A DNA stretch of 49,500 bases from the NCBI GenBank assembly GCA_964367685.1, contig CAYIYM010000017.1, positions 1 through 49,500 of the forward strand, written 5' to 3'. A program made the translations under genes and the position numbers. The notes below the pieces were generated by a model. That model did no database searches, was not told the DNA's origin, and was given only the letters and a program-made list of their open reading frames with translations. Source of the DNA: CAUPWF01 sp964367685 (GTDB taxonomy: Bacteria; Bacillota; Clostridia; Lachnospirales; Lachnospiraceae). Of the stretch, positions 1-9,436 are shown piece by piece; within the stretch, counting starts at the first letter, position 1, and every line of letters begins with the position of its first letter.

Positions 1-893
1 GCTCTATGCATTGTTCCTGGCGCGCCTTGCCCTTTTTGCACCAAACGAACTTCAATCCCTTCTAGTCGATATCCATAGCCTGATGTTCCTGACGGATTGC
101 CATTCTTCGCCCATCCAAGCCATCCATATCCTTGTGCATGTACGCGATAATAAATATCATAATGATTTGCCATTTCTCCTGTGAGTCGCAATTTAATTGC
201 TTCTAACCTAAGGGATCTTCCTTTCGTTCCCGTCATTGTCCCATTCGCTTTCCAACTAGATTCCCATCCAATTTTCTGAATATGAGACATATACTCAATG
301 CTACCACTATACTTCTGTGACTCTAACGAGAACATCGTAGACTCCATCCGTAATCCTCTACCAGAGGTTCCTGCCATCTCGCCATCATAGACCGGAGATT
401 GCCATCCGATACGTTGAATATGAGCTTGATACTTCACATATCTCTGGACATACGGAGTAAGGCTATTTATTCCACTCACGCTTCCTTTCCTTACAAGCTT
501 AATTTCAATTCCTTCTAATCGTTTCGAGAATCCTGCCGATCCTGCCGGCTCGCCATTTTTCCCCCATCCAAGCCATCCATAACCTTGGACATGTACACGA
601 TAATAGACATCATAGTAATTTGCTATCTCTCCACTTAAGCTAATTTCAATAGCCTCTAACCGTAGAGAGCTTCCACTGGTTCCACTCATGGCACCATTGC
701 TCTTCCAGTTTTTTTCCCAACCAATAGATTCTATATGAGTCCGATATGAAACATTACCAGAATATCCGCCCTTATTTAATTTCACATTGATTCCTTCTAA
801 CCGAAGGGAACGCCCTTTTGTCCCTGCCATTTCTCCATTTGATTTCCAAGCCTGCCATCCATCTTTTTGCACATGGGTCTGATATGTAATTCC
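1..893 (-). repeat. Six ChW repeats arranged as two tandem triads
   Basis: Within the protease gene, six copies of a roughly 45-residue module can be read, each with a GW core and an RLEGI or RLEAI-type end. Copies 1-3 and 4-6 resemble each other as ordered triads: the third and sixth both contain YYRVH, QGYGWLGW and RLEGIE. The DNA period of the triad is about 453 bp (for example the shared catccat at 574 and 121). The array continues beyond the window. Confidence 0.82.
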
Positions 894-2501
894 AGGTTCT
901 TCTTTCTTAGGTGGATTCACAACTGGTTCTGAATCTGGTTTCTCAACAATCGGCTTTACAATATCTTTGATTGTATCTATCTCTATTTTCGCTGTAATAC
1001 TATTTCCAGAAACTCCAACGATAGATACTTTAATTCCACTGTTTTGCCCTGTTGTAGTATATAAAGTATTCTTATCCCATCCTCCCGAACTTTCATCTGC
1101 CGTCCTTCCATAAGTCTGTCCTACGCGGGGCAGCATAACTGCATTCTGAAGGCTTCCTTGCCCTGCACCCAAGCTAACCTCTCCCGGTCGAAAGATAAAC
1201 ATGAAATCATCGTGACCATTAGACGTAGACGCTACATTACTCGTTCTCTTTGTATTGATTCTTGATAATAGAAGACCATCACTCCTAGGCAGATTCACAT
1301 CACGCAAGATAGCATCTAACTCGTCGTGTCTATCATAATACTCCATCACAAAATATTCACTACTACTTACCGGTGATTGAATTCTAACCCCACTCTTTTC
1401 TGTTTTATTCTGATAGGTCGGTTTTGTAAGCGTAACGGTTGTACTAGAGGTAATAATTGGCATTGGATCTTTATAACCTAGTAAAGCGACCATATTAGCA
1501 GTCGGTAGTTGGGGATAATAATTATATGTATTGGCCATAGTATCATAATAACCTACTGGACGACCTGAGCTATACGCTCGATACAGATCTGGAAGTCCCA
1601 AAACATGCATAAATTCATGGTGAATCACCCCATAATAAGCATTTTGTAATCGCATGGAAGTTACTGTACTATCTGTTTCATAATTAAATAACCCTTTGTT
1701 TCCTGCATTTACATTATTCATGGTGTAGCGACTTATCTCTAGTCCATGGAAGGTATTCTTAATTCCTGCTCGCGATACTTGATGTGGCCATAGCACATCT
1801 CCATAATCCACATCTCCATTCATTCCGTATCCTTCAATTAATAAATTGAATCCATCCACTTTTCCATCTTGATTAATATCCAATTGTTGCTTTGTAAAAG
1901 ATTTCTCCACCTCAGATTTTACTGCTGAGATGATTTCTACTACTAATTCTTTTTCTCTCTTCCATGATTCCGCTGAATCAGAAGCCAGGTATCCTATTGT
2001 ATTTCCCCCAAGAGTCGTCCGATAATAATTTCTGGATTGAATTGTCTTATAAGAACTTCCAGTCTTCGGAAAATATTCAGACTTTACATTTAGCGATCCA
2101 TACGTCAATTTAGACACATATTCTTGTAGTGAGAGTATAGGAAGCGGTTTTCCACTCACCATGTTTATTCCTCCAGAATTCATAACCATGTCTACTGCTT
2201 TTTTTGTTCTAGCATCGTCAAATGACACTTCTGGAACTCCATCTTTTCCAAATTCTACGAATACATTGATATAGTTAAAATTATTTACTGGACTTGCCGA
2301 TCGAAAATACCGCTTCCCGTATACATTCTGTTCTCTTAGTAGGAATGATTCGGTATCTTCGCCATCCAAGTTATACTTCTGTGTATAATCTGGCAACTCA
2401 TCTAACGCTGTCTCAGTAGCACCTGCTACACTTCCCCAAGCCATTGCTGACAGTAAGATTGTAGCTAGTAAAAGTATTGTGTATTTCATTGTATGTTTCA
2501 T
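1..2501 (-). CDS. Secreted M6-family metalloprotease with C-terminal ChW repeats (3' end outside window)
   Basis: Predicted secreted zinc protease. The frame stays open from the ATG at 2501 to the left edge, so the C-terminus is missing. A signal peptide is visible (residues about 1-27, charged start, hydrophobic stretch, ending near VAGA). The zinc site HEFMH is at residues 295-299, followed by GLPDLY, which fits the M6 (immune inhibitor A-like) pattern HExxHxxGxPDxY. A segment DINQDGKVDG looks like a calcium-binding or dockerin-like loop. After a proline/glutamate-rich linker (about residues 515-535) come ChW repeats, which in clostridia are thought to bind surface carbohydrate or protein. 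The start has a good site, GGAGG, about 7 bases upstream. It is separated from the polysaccharide operon by a terminator, so it is probably transcribed alone. The family call is confident; the substrate is unknown. Confidence 0.88.
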   Translation of the reverse strand, partial: MKHTMKYTILLLATILLSAMAWGSVAGATETALDELPDYTQKYNLDGEDTESFLLREQNVYGKRYFRSASPVNNFNYINVFVEFGKDGVPEVSFDDARTKKAVDMVMNSGGINMVSGKPLPILSLQEYVSKLTYGSLNVKSEYFPKTGSSYKTIQSRNYYRTTLGGNTIGYLASDSAESWKREKELVVEIISAVKSEVEKSFTKQQLDINQDGKVDGFNLLIEGYGMNGDVDYGDVLWPHQVSRAGIKNTFHGLEISRYTMNNVNAGNKGLFNYETDSTVTSMRLQNAYYGVIHHEFMHVLGLPDLYRAYSSGRPVGYYDTMANTYNYYPQLPTANMVALLGYKDPMPIITSSTTVTLTKPTYQNKTEKSGVRIQSPVSSSEYFVMEYYDRHDELDAILRDVNLPRSDGLLLSRINTKRTSNVASTSNGHDDFMFIFRPGEVSLGAGQGSLQNAVMLPRVGQTYGRTADESSGGWDKNTLYTTTGQNSGIKVSIVGVSGNSITAKIEIDTIKDIVKPIVEKPDSEPVVNPPKKEEPGITYQTHVQKDGWQAWKSNGEMAGTKGRSLRLEGINVKLNKGGYSGNVSYRTHIESIGWEKNWKSNGAMSGTSGSSLRLEAIEISLSGEIANYYDVYYRVHVQGYGWLGWGKNGEPAGSAGFSKRLEGIEIKLVRKGSVSGINSLTPYVQRYVKYQAHIQRIGWQSPVYDGEMAGTSGRGLRMESTMFSLESQKYSGSIEYMSHIQKIGWESSWKANGTMTGTKGRSLRLEAIKLRLTGEMANHYDIYYRVHAQGYGWLGWAKNGNPSGTSGYGYRLEGIEVRLVQKGQGAPGTMHR

Positions 2502-2537
2502 CCCACTTCCTCCAAGCATTCTACAAACATCAACGAT

Positions 2538-2548
2538 ATTGTGACAAT
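2538..2548. promoter_or_regulatory. Short palindrome upstream of the M6 protease gene
   Basis: The perfect 5-1-5 inverted repeat ATTGT-G-ACAAT lies about 40 bases upstream of the protease start and just downstream of a TATAAA-like stretch on the minus strand. It could be an operator, but no convincing -35 element was found, so the promoter is not placed. Confidence 0.25.
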
Positions 2549-2590
2549 TTATAATATGCATTTATCATATCATGACCGCCTTTTTAAAAA

Positions 2591-2623
2591 AATAAAACAA
2601 GAGAAAAAGTCTCTTGTTTTATT
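2591..2623 (-). terminator. Rho-independent terminator of the polysaccharide operon
   Basis: A perfect 14-bp stem (2591-2604 with 2610-2623) has a 5-base loop and is followed on the minus strand by TTTTT. It begins 20 bases after the stop codon of the WbaP-like gene, which marks the end of the long glycan operon and insulates the protease gene. Confidence 0.88.
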
Positions 2624-2642
2624 CTTTAAAGTTTATTAAATT

Positions 2643-4025
2643 TCAATTCTCTTCATAAGGTACAAATTTATAAGTTGTCTGCCTCGGTTCTAGCGCAAAT
2701 CCCTCAGTGCTATCCATTCTCATCAAGATAAATAAGGTTTGGAAAATAAGTTGAATATCTTTCCATATGTTGAATTCTTCAATATACATCATATCCATAA
2801 TTAGCTTATCTTTCGGTGGTGTATTATATTTCCCTGCAATTTGGGCATAACCAGTTAATCCACCTTTCATACGTAGGCGATATTTGAATTCTGGCAAAAA
2901 ATTTGTATACTCATGTACATTCTTAAGCATTTCAGGGCGTGGCCCTACAATAGACATTTCCCCTTTTAATACATTCCACAACTGAGGAATTTCATCAATT
3001 CTAGTTTTTCTTAATACACGACCAACTTTCGTTACACGATCATCATCTTGAGTCGCCGATTTAATTTCTGCATCAACCTTCATTGTTCTTAATTTATATA
3101 CCAAAAAAACAGTCCCATTTAGTGTTGCACGTTCCTGTTTAAATAATACCGGTCCTTTATCTTCCATCTTTATCGCTAGCATTGCGATAAGCCATACAGG
3201 TGCACTAAGCACTCCTCCGACAAAAGAAATTCCAATATCCATCACTCGTTTTATTACTCGCTGTCCCATAGTAATCGCTTTTACATTTTTATTAAACAAA
3301 TAAATATCGTCCAGAAGATATTTCTTCGCATGCATTTCCATAATATCATCTACATTAGGATTGAAATAAATATTCTTCCGATCACGATAACATGTTTGTA
3401 GAATATCCGACATAATTTCTGGCGGAATATCGTATGCAAATATGGTATCCACTTCTTTGATCTTATTCGTGATGTTAGGATCACGATAATCAAATACCCC
3501 GATTATTTTATACTGCTTTTGAAACTTCATTATCCCTTTGATAATAGAATCCAAACTTTCCTGACTCTTCGTTATAACGTAGCATCGTTCTGGCTCATGG
3601 AGACGAAAGAATAACCAATGTCCACCATAGGTAAATACTACAATTACCACCAACTGAATTATCATTGCTAATCCGAGTAATTCCAAATGATCAATTCGAA
3701 ATGCATAAATATCCGGCACATCTGTTTTCATAATCAACACTTGTAAATATGTTATGATATCTGAACATATAACTGCTAGAGCCAAAGAACGAATAATCGG
3801 TTTACTCTTCTTACGTCCAATATCGTAACCTCCATAAATCTGTAAAAACAGAAATCCGCTAAGGGTAAATGTAACCATTGTTACACCATATGTTCTTGAC
3901 AATCGACTCAATCCAATTACATCTATTGATAGCACACTTATAAAAATCATCATCATTGAAAGATATAGCGCACCCTTTAATATATTCCAAAGAGAGGAAT
4001 CTACTTTTTTAAGTTGTCTATTCAT
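2643..4025 (-). CDS. Polyprenyl-phosphate sugar-1-phosphate transferase (WbaP/EpsE-type initiator)
   Basis: Membrane enzyme predicted to start glycan synthesis by moving a sugar-1-phosphate from a nucleotide sugar to undecaprenyl phosphate. At 460 residues it has the length of two-part PHPT initiators: about four N-terminal membrane segments (residues 15-135), a soluble middle region, one more hydrophobic segment (about 265-285) and a C-terminal bacterial sugar transferase domain. That domain shows KLRTMKVDAE, the active-site stretch DEIPQLWNVLKGEMSIVGPR and a conserved RLRMKGGLTGYAQI-type region. It is the last gene before the terminator. The sugar donor (glucose, galactose or another) cannot be told from sequence. 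An initiator of this class beside an ABC exporter fits some Gram-negative O-antigen loci and some Gram-positive wall glycans. Confidence 0.93.
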   Translation of the reverse strand: MNRQLKKVDSSLWNILKGALYLSMMMIFISVLSIDVIGLSRLSRTYGVTMVTFTLSGFLFLQIYGGYDIGRKKSKPIIRSLALAVICSDIITYLQVLIMKTDVPDIYAFRIDHLELLGLAMIIQLVVIVVFTYGGHWLFFRLHEPERCYVITKSQESLDSIIKGIMKFQKQYKIIGVFDYRDPNITNKIKEVDTIFAYDIPPEIMSDILQTCYRDRKNIYFNPNVDDIMEMHAKKYLLDDIYLFNKNVKAITMGQRVIKRVMDIGISFVGGVLSAPVWLIAMLAIKMEDKGPVLFKQERATLNGTVFLVYKLRTMKVDAEIKSATQDDDRVTKVGRVLRKTRIDEIPQLWNVLKGEMSIVGPRPEMLKNVHEYTNFLPEFKYRLRMKGGLTGYAQIAGKYNTPPKDKLIMDMMYIEEFNIWKDIQLIFQTLFILMRMDSTEGFALEPRQTTYKFVPYEEN

Positions 4026-4076
4026 TTGTCTTTGATCCCCCCTAACAATTCATTTGATCTTTTTCAACCTGAATAT

Positions 4077-5798
4077 TTATCCTTGTAACACACTCGTCTT
4101 CAGTAATTCCAATAACTGATTTGCTTCTTCGTGGCTGTCCCCTTTTACTCCAAAGTAGAATTTGATTTTTGGTTCTGTTCCAGAAGGACGTACGCAGTAC
4201 CAAGCTTGATCACTTAATTCATAGTATAACACATTTGATTTCGGCAAAGCAATTTCTTCTACTGAACCTGATGCAACAATTGTTTTCTTCCCTGTTTCAA
4301 AATCACTAACACTTAAAACCTCAAATCCTGCTACTGTTGTAGGAATATTGCTTCGGAACGCTTCAATCATCCCTTTGATTTGTTCCACTCCATCCATTCC
4401 TTTTAATGTTTGTGTAGCTAAATCTTCTATATAATATCCATACTTCTCATATATACAAATCATTTGATCCCACAAAGTTATTCCTTGTTGTTTATAATAT
4501 GCTGCAGCTTCACAAAGGGCCATAACCGCGACAACTGCATCCTTATCTCTTGCATATGTTCCAATCAAGCAACCATAACTCTCCTCAAATCCAAATTCAT
4601 AAGTATATGTATTTTGCTCCTCAAATAACTTGATTTGCTCTCCAATATATTTGAATCCTGTTAACGTTTCTAAGCAGTGAATTCCATATTCCTTAGCAAT
4701 TGCTTCTACCATATTTGTTGTCACAATTGTTTTTACAATAGCACTTTTCTCTGTAATCAAACCCTTACGCTTCTTTTGATCCAATTCATACTCACAGATT
4801 AAACCGCCTGACATATTGCCCGTAAATGCCTTATACTCTCCGGTTTTAGAATCCTTTGCATATACACCTAGACGATCTGCATCTGGATCAGTTGCTAGCA
4901 CAATATCTGCATCCACTTCTTTTGCTAATTGCAATGCCAATTCAAACACTGCTGAATCTTCTGGGTTCGGATATGATACTGTAGAGAAATTCCCGTCTGG
5001 TTCTTCTTGCTCTTTCACTACATACACGTGCTCAAAACCAAGTTCTTTTAGAATTCTTTGCACCAGCATGTTTCCCGCTCCGTGTAGAGGTGTAAACACA
5101 ATCTTCAATTCTTTATTCATCGCTTGAATTGCATCTAAGTTCTGTACTTCTTTTTTTAGTTCTTCAATGTATGCATCATCTACTTCTGTACCAATCATAG
5201 TAAGCAATCCCTTCTGGGCAGCCTCTAATTGATTCATCGTCTTTACATCACTATAATCCTCAATTGCATTTACTTCTTTAATAATTTCCTTGTCTTTCGG
5301 TGCAACAATCTGTGCTCCATCCTGCCAATAAACTTTATATCCATTATACTCTGGTGGATTATGGCTTGCCGTAATAACTACGCCTGCCATACAACCTAAG
5401 TAACGCACTGCAAAAGACAGTTCCGGTGTTGGGCGCAAACTATCGAATAAATATGCTTTAATACCATTCGCCGCAAAACAAAGTGCTGTTTCCATCGCAA
5501 ATTCTGGAGACATATTCCTGGAATCATATGCAATTGCAACACCTTTCTCCTCACCTTGCTCTCGAAGAATTACATTTGCTAACCCTTGAGTTGCTTTGCG
5601 CACTGTGTAAATATTTAATCTATTTGTACCTGCACCAATCACCCCTCTTAATCCACCTGTTCCAAATTCTAAATCTTTATAGAATCTGTCTTGTATTTCT
5701 TTTTCATCATCTGCAATCGCTCGTAATTCTTCTTTTGTTGCCACATCGAATTCAACACCTTCGCACCATGCTTGGTATAGTTCTTGAATATTTCTCAT
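4077..5798 (-). CDS. Phosphohexomutase (phosphoglucomutase/phosphomannomutase, PgcA/PGM2 type)
   Basis: Interconverts hexose-1-phosphate and hexose-6-phosphate. The four family landmarks are present: catalytic serine loop TASHNPPEYNGYKVYW, metal loop DPDADRLGV, sugar-binding loop GFEESYGCLIG and phosphate-binding RPSGTEPKIKF. The 573-residue length and the GFEES loop match the PgcA/PGM2 branch rather than GlmM. It starts two bases after the ManC stop, with GGGAG inside the end of manC, so the two are probably co-translated. In this setting it may supply mannose-1-phosphate to ManC or glucose-1-phosphate to the UDP- and dTDP-sugar routes; many such enzymes do both. A second, different mutase lies at 33671-35089. 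Confidence 0.93.
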   Translation of the reverse strand: MRNIQELYQAWCEGVEFDVATKEELRAIADDEKEIQDRFYKDLEFGTGGLRGVIGAGTNRLNIYTVRKATQGLANVILREQGEEKGVAIAYDSRNMSPEFAMETALCFAANGIKAYLFDSLRPTPELSFAVRYLGCMAGVVITASHNPPEYNGYKVYWQDGAQIVAPKDKEIIKEVNAIEDYSDVKTMNQLEAAQKGLLTMIGTEVDDAYIEELKKEVQNLDAIQAMNKELKIVFTPLHGAGNMLVQRILKELGFEHVYVVKEQEEPDGNFSTVSYPNPEDSAVFELALQLAKEVDADIVLATDPDADRLGVYAKDSKTGEYKAFTGNMSGGLICEYELDQKKRKGLITEKSAIVKTIVTTNMVEAIAKEYGIHCLETLTGFKYIGEQIKLFEEQNTYTYEFGFEESYGCLIGTYARDKDAVVAVMALCEAAAYYKQQGITLWDQMICIYEKYGYYIEDLATQTLKGMDGVEQIKGMIEAFRSNIPTTVAGFEVLSVSDFETGKKTIVASGSVEEIALPKSNVLYYELSDQAWYCVRPSGTEPKIKFYFGVKGDSHEEANQLLELLKTSVLQG

Positions 5799-5800
5799 AT

Positions 5801-7123
5801 CTACAAATCTCCCTCGTATTCATACTTCTGTTTGTCATGAACATTGATTTCTTCGCCTATTTGAACTTCCATAATCTTCAATTCATCATCTGCAATTACC
5901 ATGTGCTTGCTCCCTGCTTGCATTGTAATGACGTCTCCTGGCTTAATTGCTTTTGCTTCACCGTCAATAATTGCTCTTCCAGTTCCAGAAATCACAGTCC
6001 ATACTTCATCTCGTCTCTCATGATTATGATAGCTCATTTGATTTCCTGACTCCAATGTGATTTTGATAGTCATACTCTTATTATCTACATCAATTACTTC
6101 GTACTTGCCCCAAGATTTTTCTGCATACTTAACTCTATCATCCAATTCACTAACAAAGGGCTTAATTCTTGCACTTTCTTCAATGTCTGATACAAGTATT
6201 CCATCGCCGCTTGCTGATACAACCATGTTCTTTAATCCCATACACAGTATTGGAATATTAAGTTCATTGATTACGTGTGTGTTTTCACAGGTTTCATTTA
6301 GGATTGCGTTACCAATAGCCGCTTCTGACATCTCATCCGCTAAAGTATTCCATGTTCCAATATCTTTCCAATCTCCTGCAAAACGCATGACATCTATGTT
6401 ACTTTCCTTTTCAACTACTGCATAATCGAAACTAATTTTCTCTAGTTTTTCATAGTTGTTATACATGTCTTCATAAGCAGTGTATCCGATTAATTTCTCT
6501 GCTATTTCTAGTACATATCCTAATTTAAATGCGAATACTCCGCAATTCCATAGAGCTCCTTGTGCTATGTACTCTCGCGCTATTGCTTGTGTAGGTTTTT
6601 CTTTGAATGCACTTACGCTGCTATACTTTTCATCTGTTTCCGGAATAATATATCCATATTTTTCACTTGGAAATGTTGGTTCTACACCCATTAGTGTAAG
6701 GTTGGCTTTATTTGAGTTAGCAAATTCATTCAAAGCACTTAATGCTTCGAAATAATCGTTATTAACATATGGATCTACTGGACAGATAATTGCCACTTCA
6801 TCTAATTCAACACCCTTTACACTGTGAAGAAATGCAGCTGCTAAGGCAATTGCAGGGAAGGTATCTCTTCTCGCGGGTTCAACACAGATAGATGCATCGT
6901 GTCCTACTTGATTAAGGATTGCACTTACTTGAGACTTCCCCGTTGCTATTGAGATATTCGCATCTTGATCCACTGTTTTAATTTGTCTATATACACGTTG
7001 TACCATGGATTCATATACGTCATTTTCATTTTTAAATAATTTAATAAATTGTTTGGATCGAATGTCATTTGACAATGGCCACAAACGTTTTCCACTACCG
7101 CCTGAAAGTAAAATAATATTCAT
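5801..7123 (-). CDS. manC: Mannose-1-phosphate guanylyltransferase with C-terminal cupin (ManC)
   Basis: Predicted to make GDP-mannose from mannose-1-phosphate and GTP. Residues 1 to about 265 form the nucleotidyltransferase domain with the signature GGSGKRLWPLS and then SKQFIKLF, plus the conserved DWKDIGTW region. Residues about 325-430 form a cupin of the type II phosphomannose isomerase kind (YHNHERRDEVWTV, then a GDVITM segment). At 440 residues it is slightly shorter than typical 470-480-residue bifunctional ManC/AlgA proteins, and a separate ManA is encoded at 28543, so the cupin may not be needed for isomerisation. No GDP-mannose dehydratase is visible in the window, suggesting mannose itself is used. 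The start has GGAG about 9 bases upstream. Confidence 0.92.
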   Translation of the reverse strand: MNIILLSGGSGKRLWPLSNDIRSKQFIKLFKNENDVYESMVQRVYRQIKTVDQDANISIATGKSQVSAILNQVGHDASICVEPARRDTFPAIALAAAFLHSVKGVELDEVAIICPVDPYVNNDYFEALSALNEFANSNKANLTLMGVEPTFPSEKYGYIIPETDEKYSSVSAFKEKPTQAIAREYIAQGALWNCGVFAFKLGYVLEIAEKLIGYTAYEDMYNNYEKLEKISFDYAVVEKESNIDVMRFAGDWKDIGTWNTLADEMSEAAIGNAILNETCENTHVINELNIPILCMGLKNMVVSASGDGILVSDIEESARIKPFVSELDDRVKYAEKSWGKYEVIDVDNKSMTIKITLESGNQMSYHNHERRDEVWTVISGTGRAIIDGEAKAIKPGDVITMQAGSKHMVIADDELKIMEVQIGEEINVHDKQKYEYEGDL

Positions 7124-7147
7124 ATGTTTTCTCCAATCTTAACTCGC

Positions 7148-8437
7148 TTACTTGATTTTCTGCTGTAACTGTTTCGTCTTTAATAATAAGATCATATATA
7201 GCACTATACTAACTAATAATAATATGAGTGCATAACAAATCGTTAATCCTAACAATGCATATTCCCGGAAGCTAATCCCGCCTAGTAACAGGAACATCAC
7301 ACTTCCAAGTATCGCCATCCACATTAGAATCCTCTGCCTTCTCCATATTGTGAGAACAATCGCCATTAAATTGATAAATGCCAATAATCCTCCTGATAAT
7401 AGTAATAAGGCTAGCATACCATGATATTGTGAAAGATCTATGTTATAGATAATTCCCATCAAAGTTAAGCCAAATATTCTAGCAGCTATAATTGCTGCCA
7501 CTGTAATTCCACAAATAATTCCAATTTGTCGATTAATTGTTTTCAAGAATAATCCATACTCCGCTTCTTGCCATCTAACCGCAAGTCCCGCAAGCATTGG
7601 ATTATACACAAATGAACTAAGTAAAGAAATGATGAAAACAGGCATAAATATTATATTATAAGCAGTTTGTATTAATTCTGTTACTTGTTCGTCTATTACA
7701 TATTTAGGTCCATTTCCGAGATACATCATTAATGTTGTTGTGATTGCAAGTGGTACAGTTTCTACGAGTAAAGATTTCCATCCTGTGCCTTTTTCTTGAT
7801 TCGACGGTCTTTCCACCACACGTTTTTTTTCTGTTGTAAAACATTTTCTTGCAATATTATTCGTAAACCAAGCTACTGCAATATAATATATTGTTGATAA
7901 TACTAGAACAAGTAGCAAATCTCTAAAAATCAAAAACAAAACACTAAAAAGAATCATATAACTTATCAGACGAATTGTCAAAATTTTCGCTGCGACATCA
8001 AGTCGCCCCATTTGTTGCAAACGCCCATGATACACATCTTCTATTACATCTACGATTTTAACTACACAAACTAATAAAACACACAATGTTTTATAAAAAG
8101 TATACCCATCAAAGAAATAACCTTTTATCGAATAGAAAACCACTCCAACCACCATAAGTAACACACTAAACCCTCGTGCTTTTATGTAATCTCTCATAGA
8201 ATATTGTTCATCTACATCCGTCACTTGATAGTTTCGAATTCCAAATTTCCCCACTGATAGAAGGAGATTCCCTACAGCGTACGCCATAACAAATATACTC
8301 GAATCAATAATCTCTTCTGTTCTCGTAATAACAAGAAGTAAGATCATAGTCTGAAAGGAGTATGACATTGCGGCTATACTATTGTATAGAAATGTTTCTT
8401 TCTTTATATTGCGACTTTCAAGAATAAATTTTTTCAT
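7148..8437 (-). CDS. Polytopic membrane protein, Wzx/GacK-like lipid-linked sugar flippase
   Basis: A 429-residue, very hydrophobic protein with about 12 predicted membrane segments and scattered Arg/Lys residues in the loops, the look of the MOP/polysaccharide flippase superfamily. No short diagnostic motif was recognised, so the family call rests on topology and context. The start lies two bases after the stop of the GtrB-like gene and has no visible ribosome-binding site, which suggests translational coupling. Together with the preceding GtrB-like and GT-C proteins it matches the layout of three-component side-chain systems (GacI-GacK-GacL in group A streptococcus), where the flippase moves a polyprenyl-phosphate sugar outward. 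That role is inferred. Confidence 0.72.
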   Translation of the reverse strand: MKKFILESRNIKKETFLYNSIAAMSYSFQTMILLLVITRTEEIIDSSIFVMAYAVGNLLLSVGKFGIRNYQVTDVDEQYSMRDYIKARGFSVLLMVVGVVFYSIKGYFFDGYTFYKTLCVLLVCVVKIVDVIEDVYHGRLQQMGRLDVAAKILTIRLISYMILFSVLFLIFRDLLLVLVLSTIYYIAVAWFTNNIARKCFTTEKKRVVERPSNQEKGTGWKSLLVETVPLAITTTLMMYLGNGPKYVIDEQVTELIQTAYNIIFMPVFIISLLSSFVYNPMLAGLAVRWQEAEYGLFLKTINRQIGIICGITVAAIIAARIFGLTLMGIIYNIDLSQYHGMLALLLLSGGLLAFINLMAIVLTIWRRQRILMWMAILGSVMFLLLGGISFREYALLGLTICYALILLLVSIVLYMILLLKTKQLQQKIK

Positions 8438-8439
8438 TT

Positions 8440-9381
8440 TTATTTTTCACAATCCATTTTACGAACTCGGTATTGAATATCCTCTAGTATTTTCCTATTT
8501 GCTGCAATTAAATCAGCTTGCAAGCCGATAATAAATGTCTGGAATCCTGCTAACATTAAAACTGCTGCTAAAATCAAGGATTGTACATGTCCATCTCCTG
8601 CACCTTGAAGATAGAGAACCAGGAATCTTACTCCTATTCCCAAACCAGCCACTCCCATTATTGTGCCAATTACTCCAAAAAACACCAATGGGCGATACAT
8701 CATGTATGCACGAAGAATTGTTATCATTGATTTTTTCACATATCCAAACATACTATTGAACAATCTACTTGGTCGCAATTCCCCATTTGTACGAATTGGA
8801 ACAGATTCCATAGCTATTTTATTTCTTCCTGCTTGAACAATTGTTTCTAAAGTGTAAGTATAATTATTAATTACATTTAATCTAAGTGCTGCATCTCTAC
8901 TATATGCACGGAATCCACTTGGGGCATCCGGTATATCAGATGCGGATGCTTTACGTACTACATAGCTACCTAACCTCTGGAGCTTTTTCTTTAGTATTGA
9001 CCAATGTTCTGTATCATCCACAGGTCTTTCACCAATTACAATATCTGTCTTCTCTTCCAAAATTGGGCGAACCAATTTCTCAATATCTTGTCCAACATAT
9101 TGATTGTCTGCATCCGTATTTACAATAATATCAGCACCATTTTTTAAACAAGCATCAATTCCTGCTTTAAAACCATAAGCCAATCCTTTATTCTTGCGGA
9201 AGTTAACTATGTAATGAACTCCCCATTCTTGTGCTACTTTTACCGTATCATCTTTGCTTCCATCATTAATGATAAGATATTCAATTTCATCGATTCCCTC
9301 AATCTTCTTAGGTAGATCATTCAGCGCTATTGTTAATGTTTCTGCTTCGTTATAACATGGAATTTGTATAATTAATTTCAT
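8440..9381 (-). CDS. GT2 polyprenyl-phosphate glycosyltransferase (GtrB/GacI/DPM1-like)
   Basis: Predicted to load a single sugar from a nucleotide donor onto undecaprenyl phosphate at the cytoplasmic face. The N-terminal GT-A domain shows IPCYNEAETL near the start, NDGSKDDT at about residue 39 and the metal site NTDADNQ at 88-94. Two hydrophobic segments near the C-terminus (about 229-258 and 266-290) give the 313-residue GtrB-type architecture. A site AGAGGA precedes the ATG. It is sandwiched between a GT-C transferase gene upstream and a flippase-like gene downstream, which supports a role in extracytoplasmic decoration rather than chain building. Which sugar is loaded is not known. Confidence 0.86.
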   Translation of the reverse strand: MKLIIQIPCYNEAETLTIALNDLPKKIEGIDEIEYLIINDGSKDDTVKVAQEWGVHYIVNFRKNKGLAYGFKAGIDACLKNGADIIVNTDADNQYVGQDIEKLVRPILEEKTDIVIGERPVDDTEHWSILKKKLQRLGSYVVRKASASDIPDAPSGFRAYSRDAALRLNVINNYTYTLETIVQAGRNKIAMESVPIRTNGELRPSRLFNSMFGYVKKSMITILRAYMMYRPLVFFGVIGTIMGVAGLGIGVRFLVLYLQGAGDGHVQSLILAAVLMLAGFQTFIIGLQADLIAANRKILEDIQYRVRKMDCEK

Positions 9382-9436
9382 ATTGTCCTCTATTCTAATT
9401 CTAGTTTACTAGTGTCCTAATTTTCTTCACTTTAAT

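Noticed and set aside
1..893. CRISPR-like array suggested by spaced repeats
   Set aside because: The repeats are degenerate, in frame, about 140-150 bp apart and encode ChW modules.
5483..6049. Plus-strand open frame of 188 codons antisense to the mutase and manC genes
   Set aside because: It lies opposite two well-supported genes, has low-complexity His/Leu-rich translation, and no ribosome-binding site or known motif.
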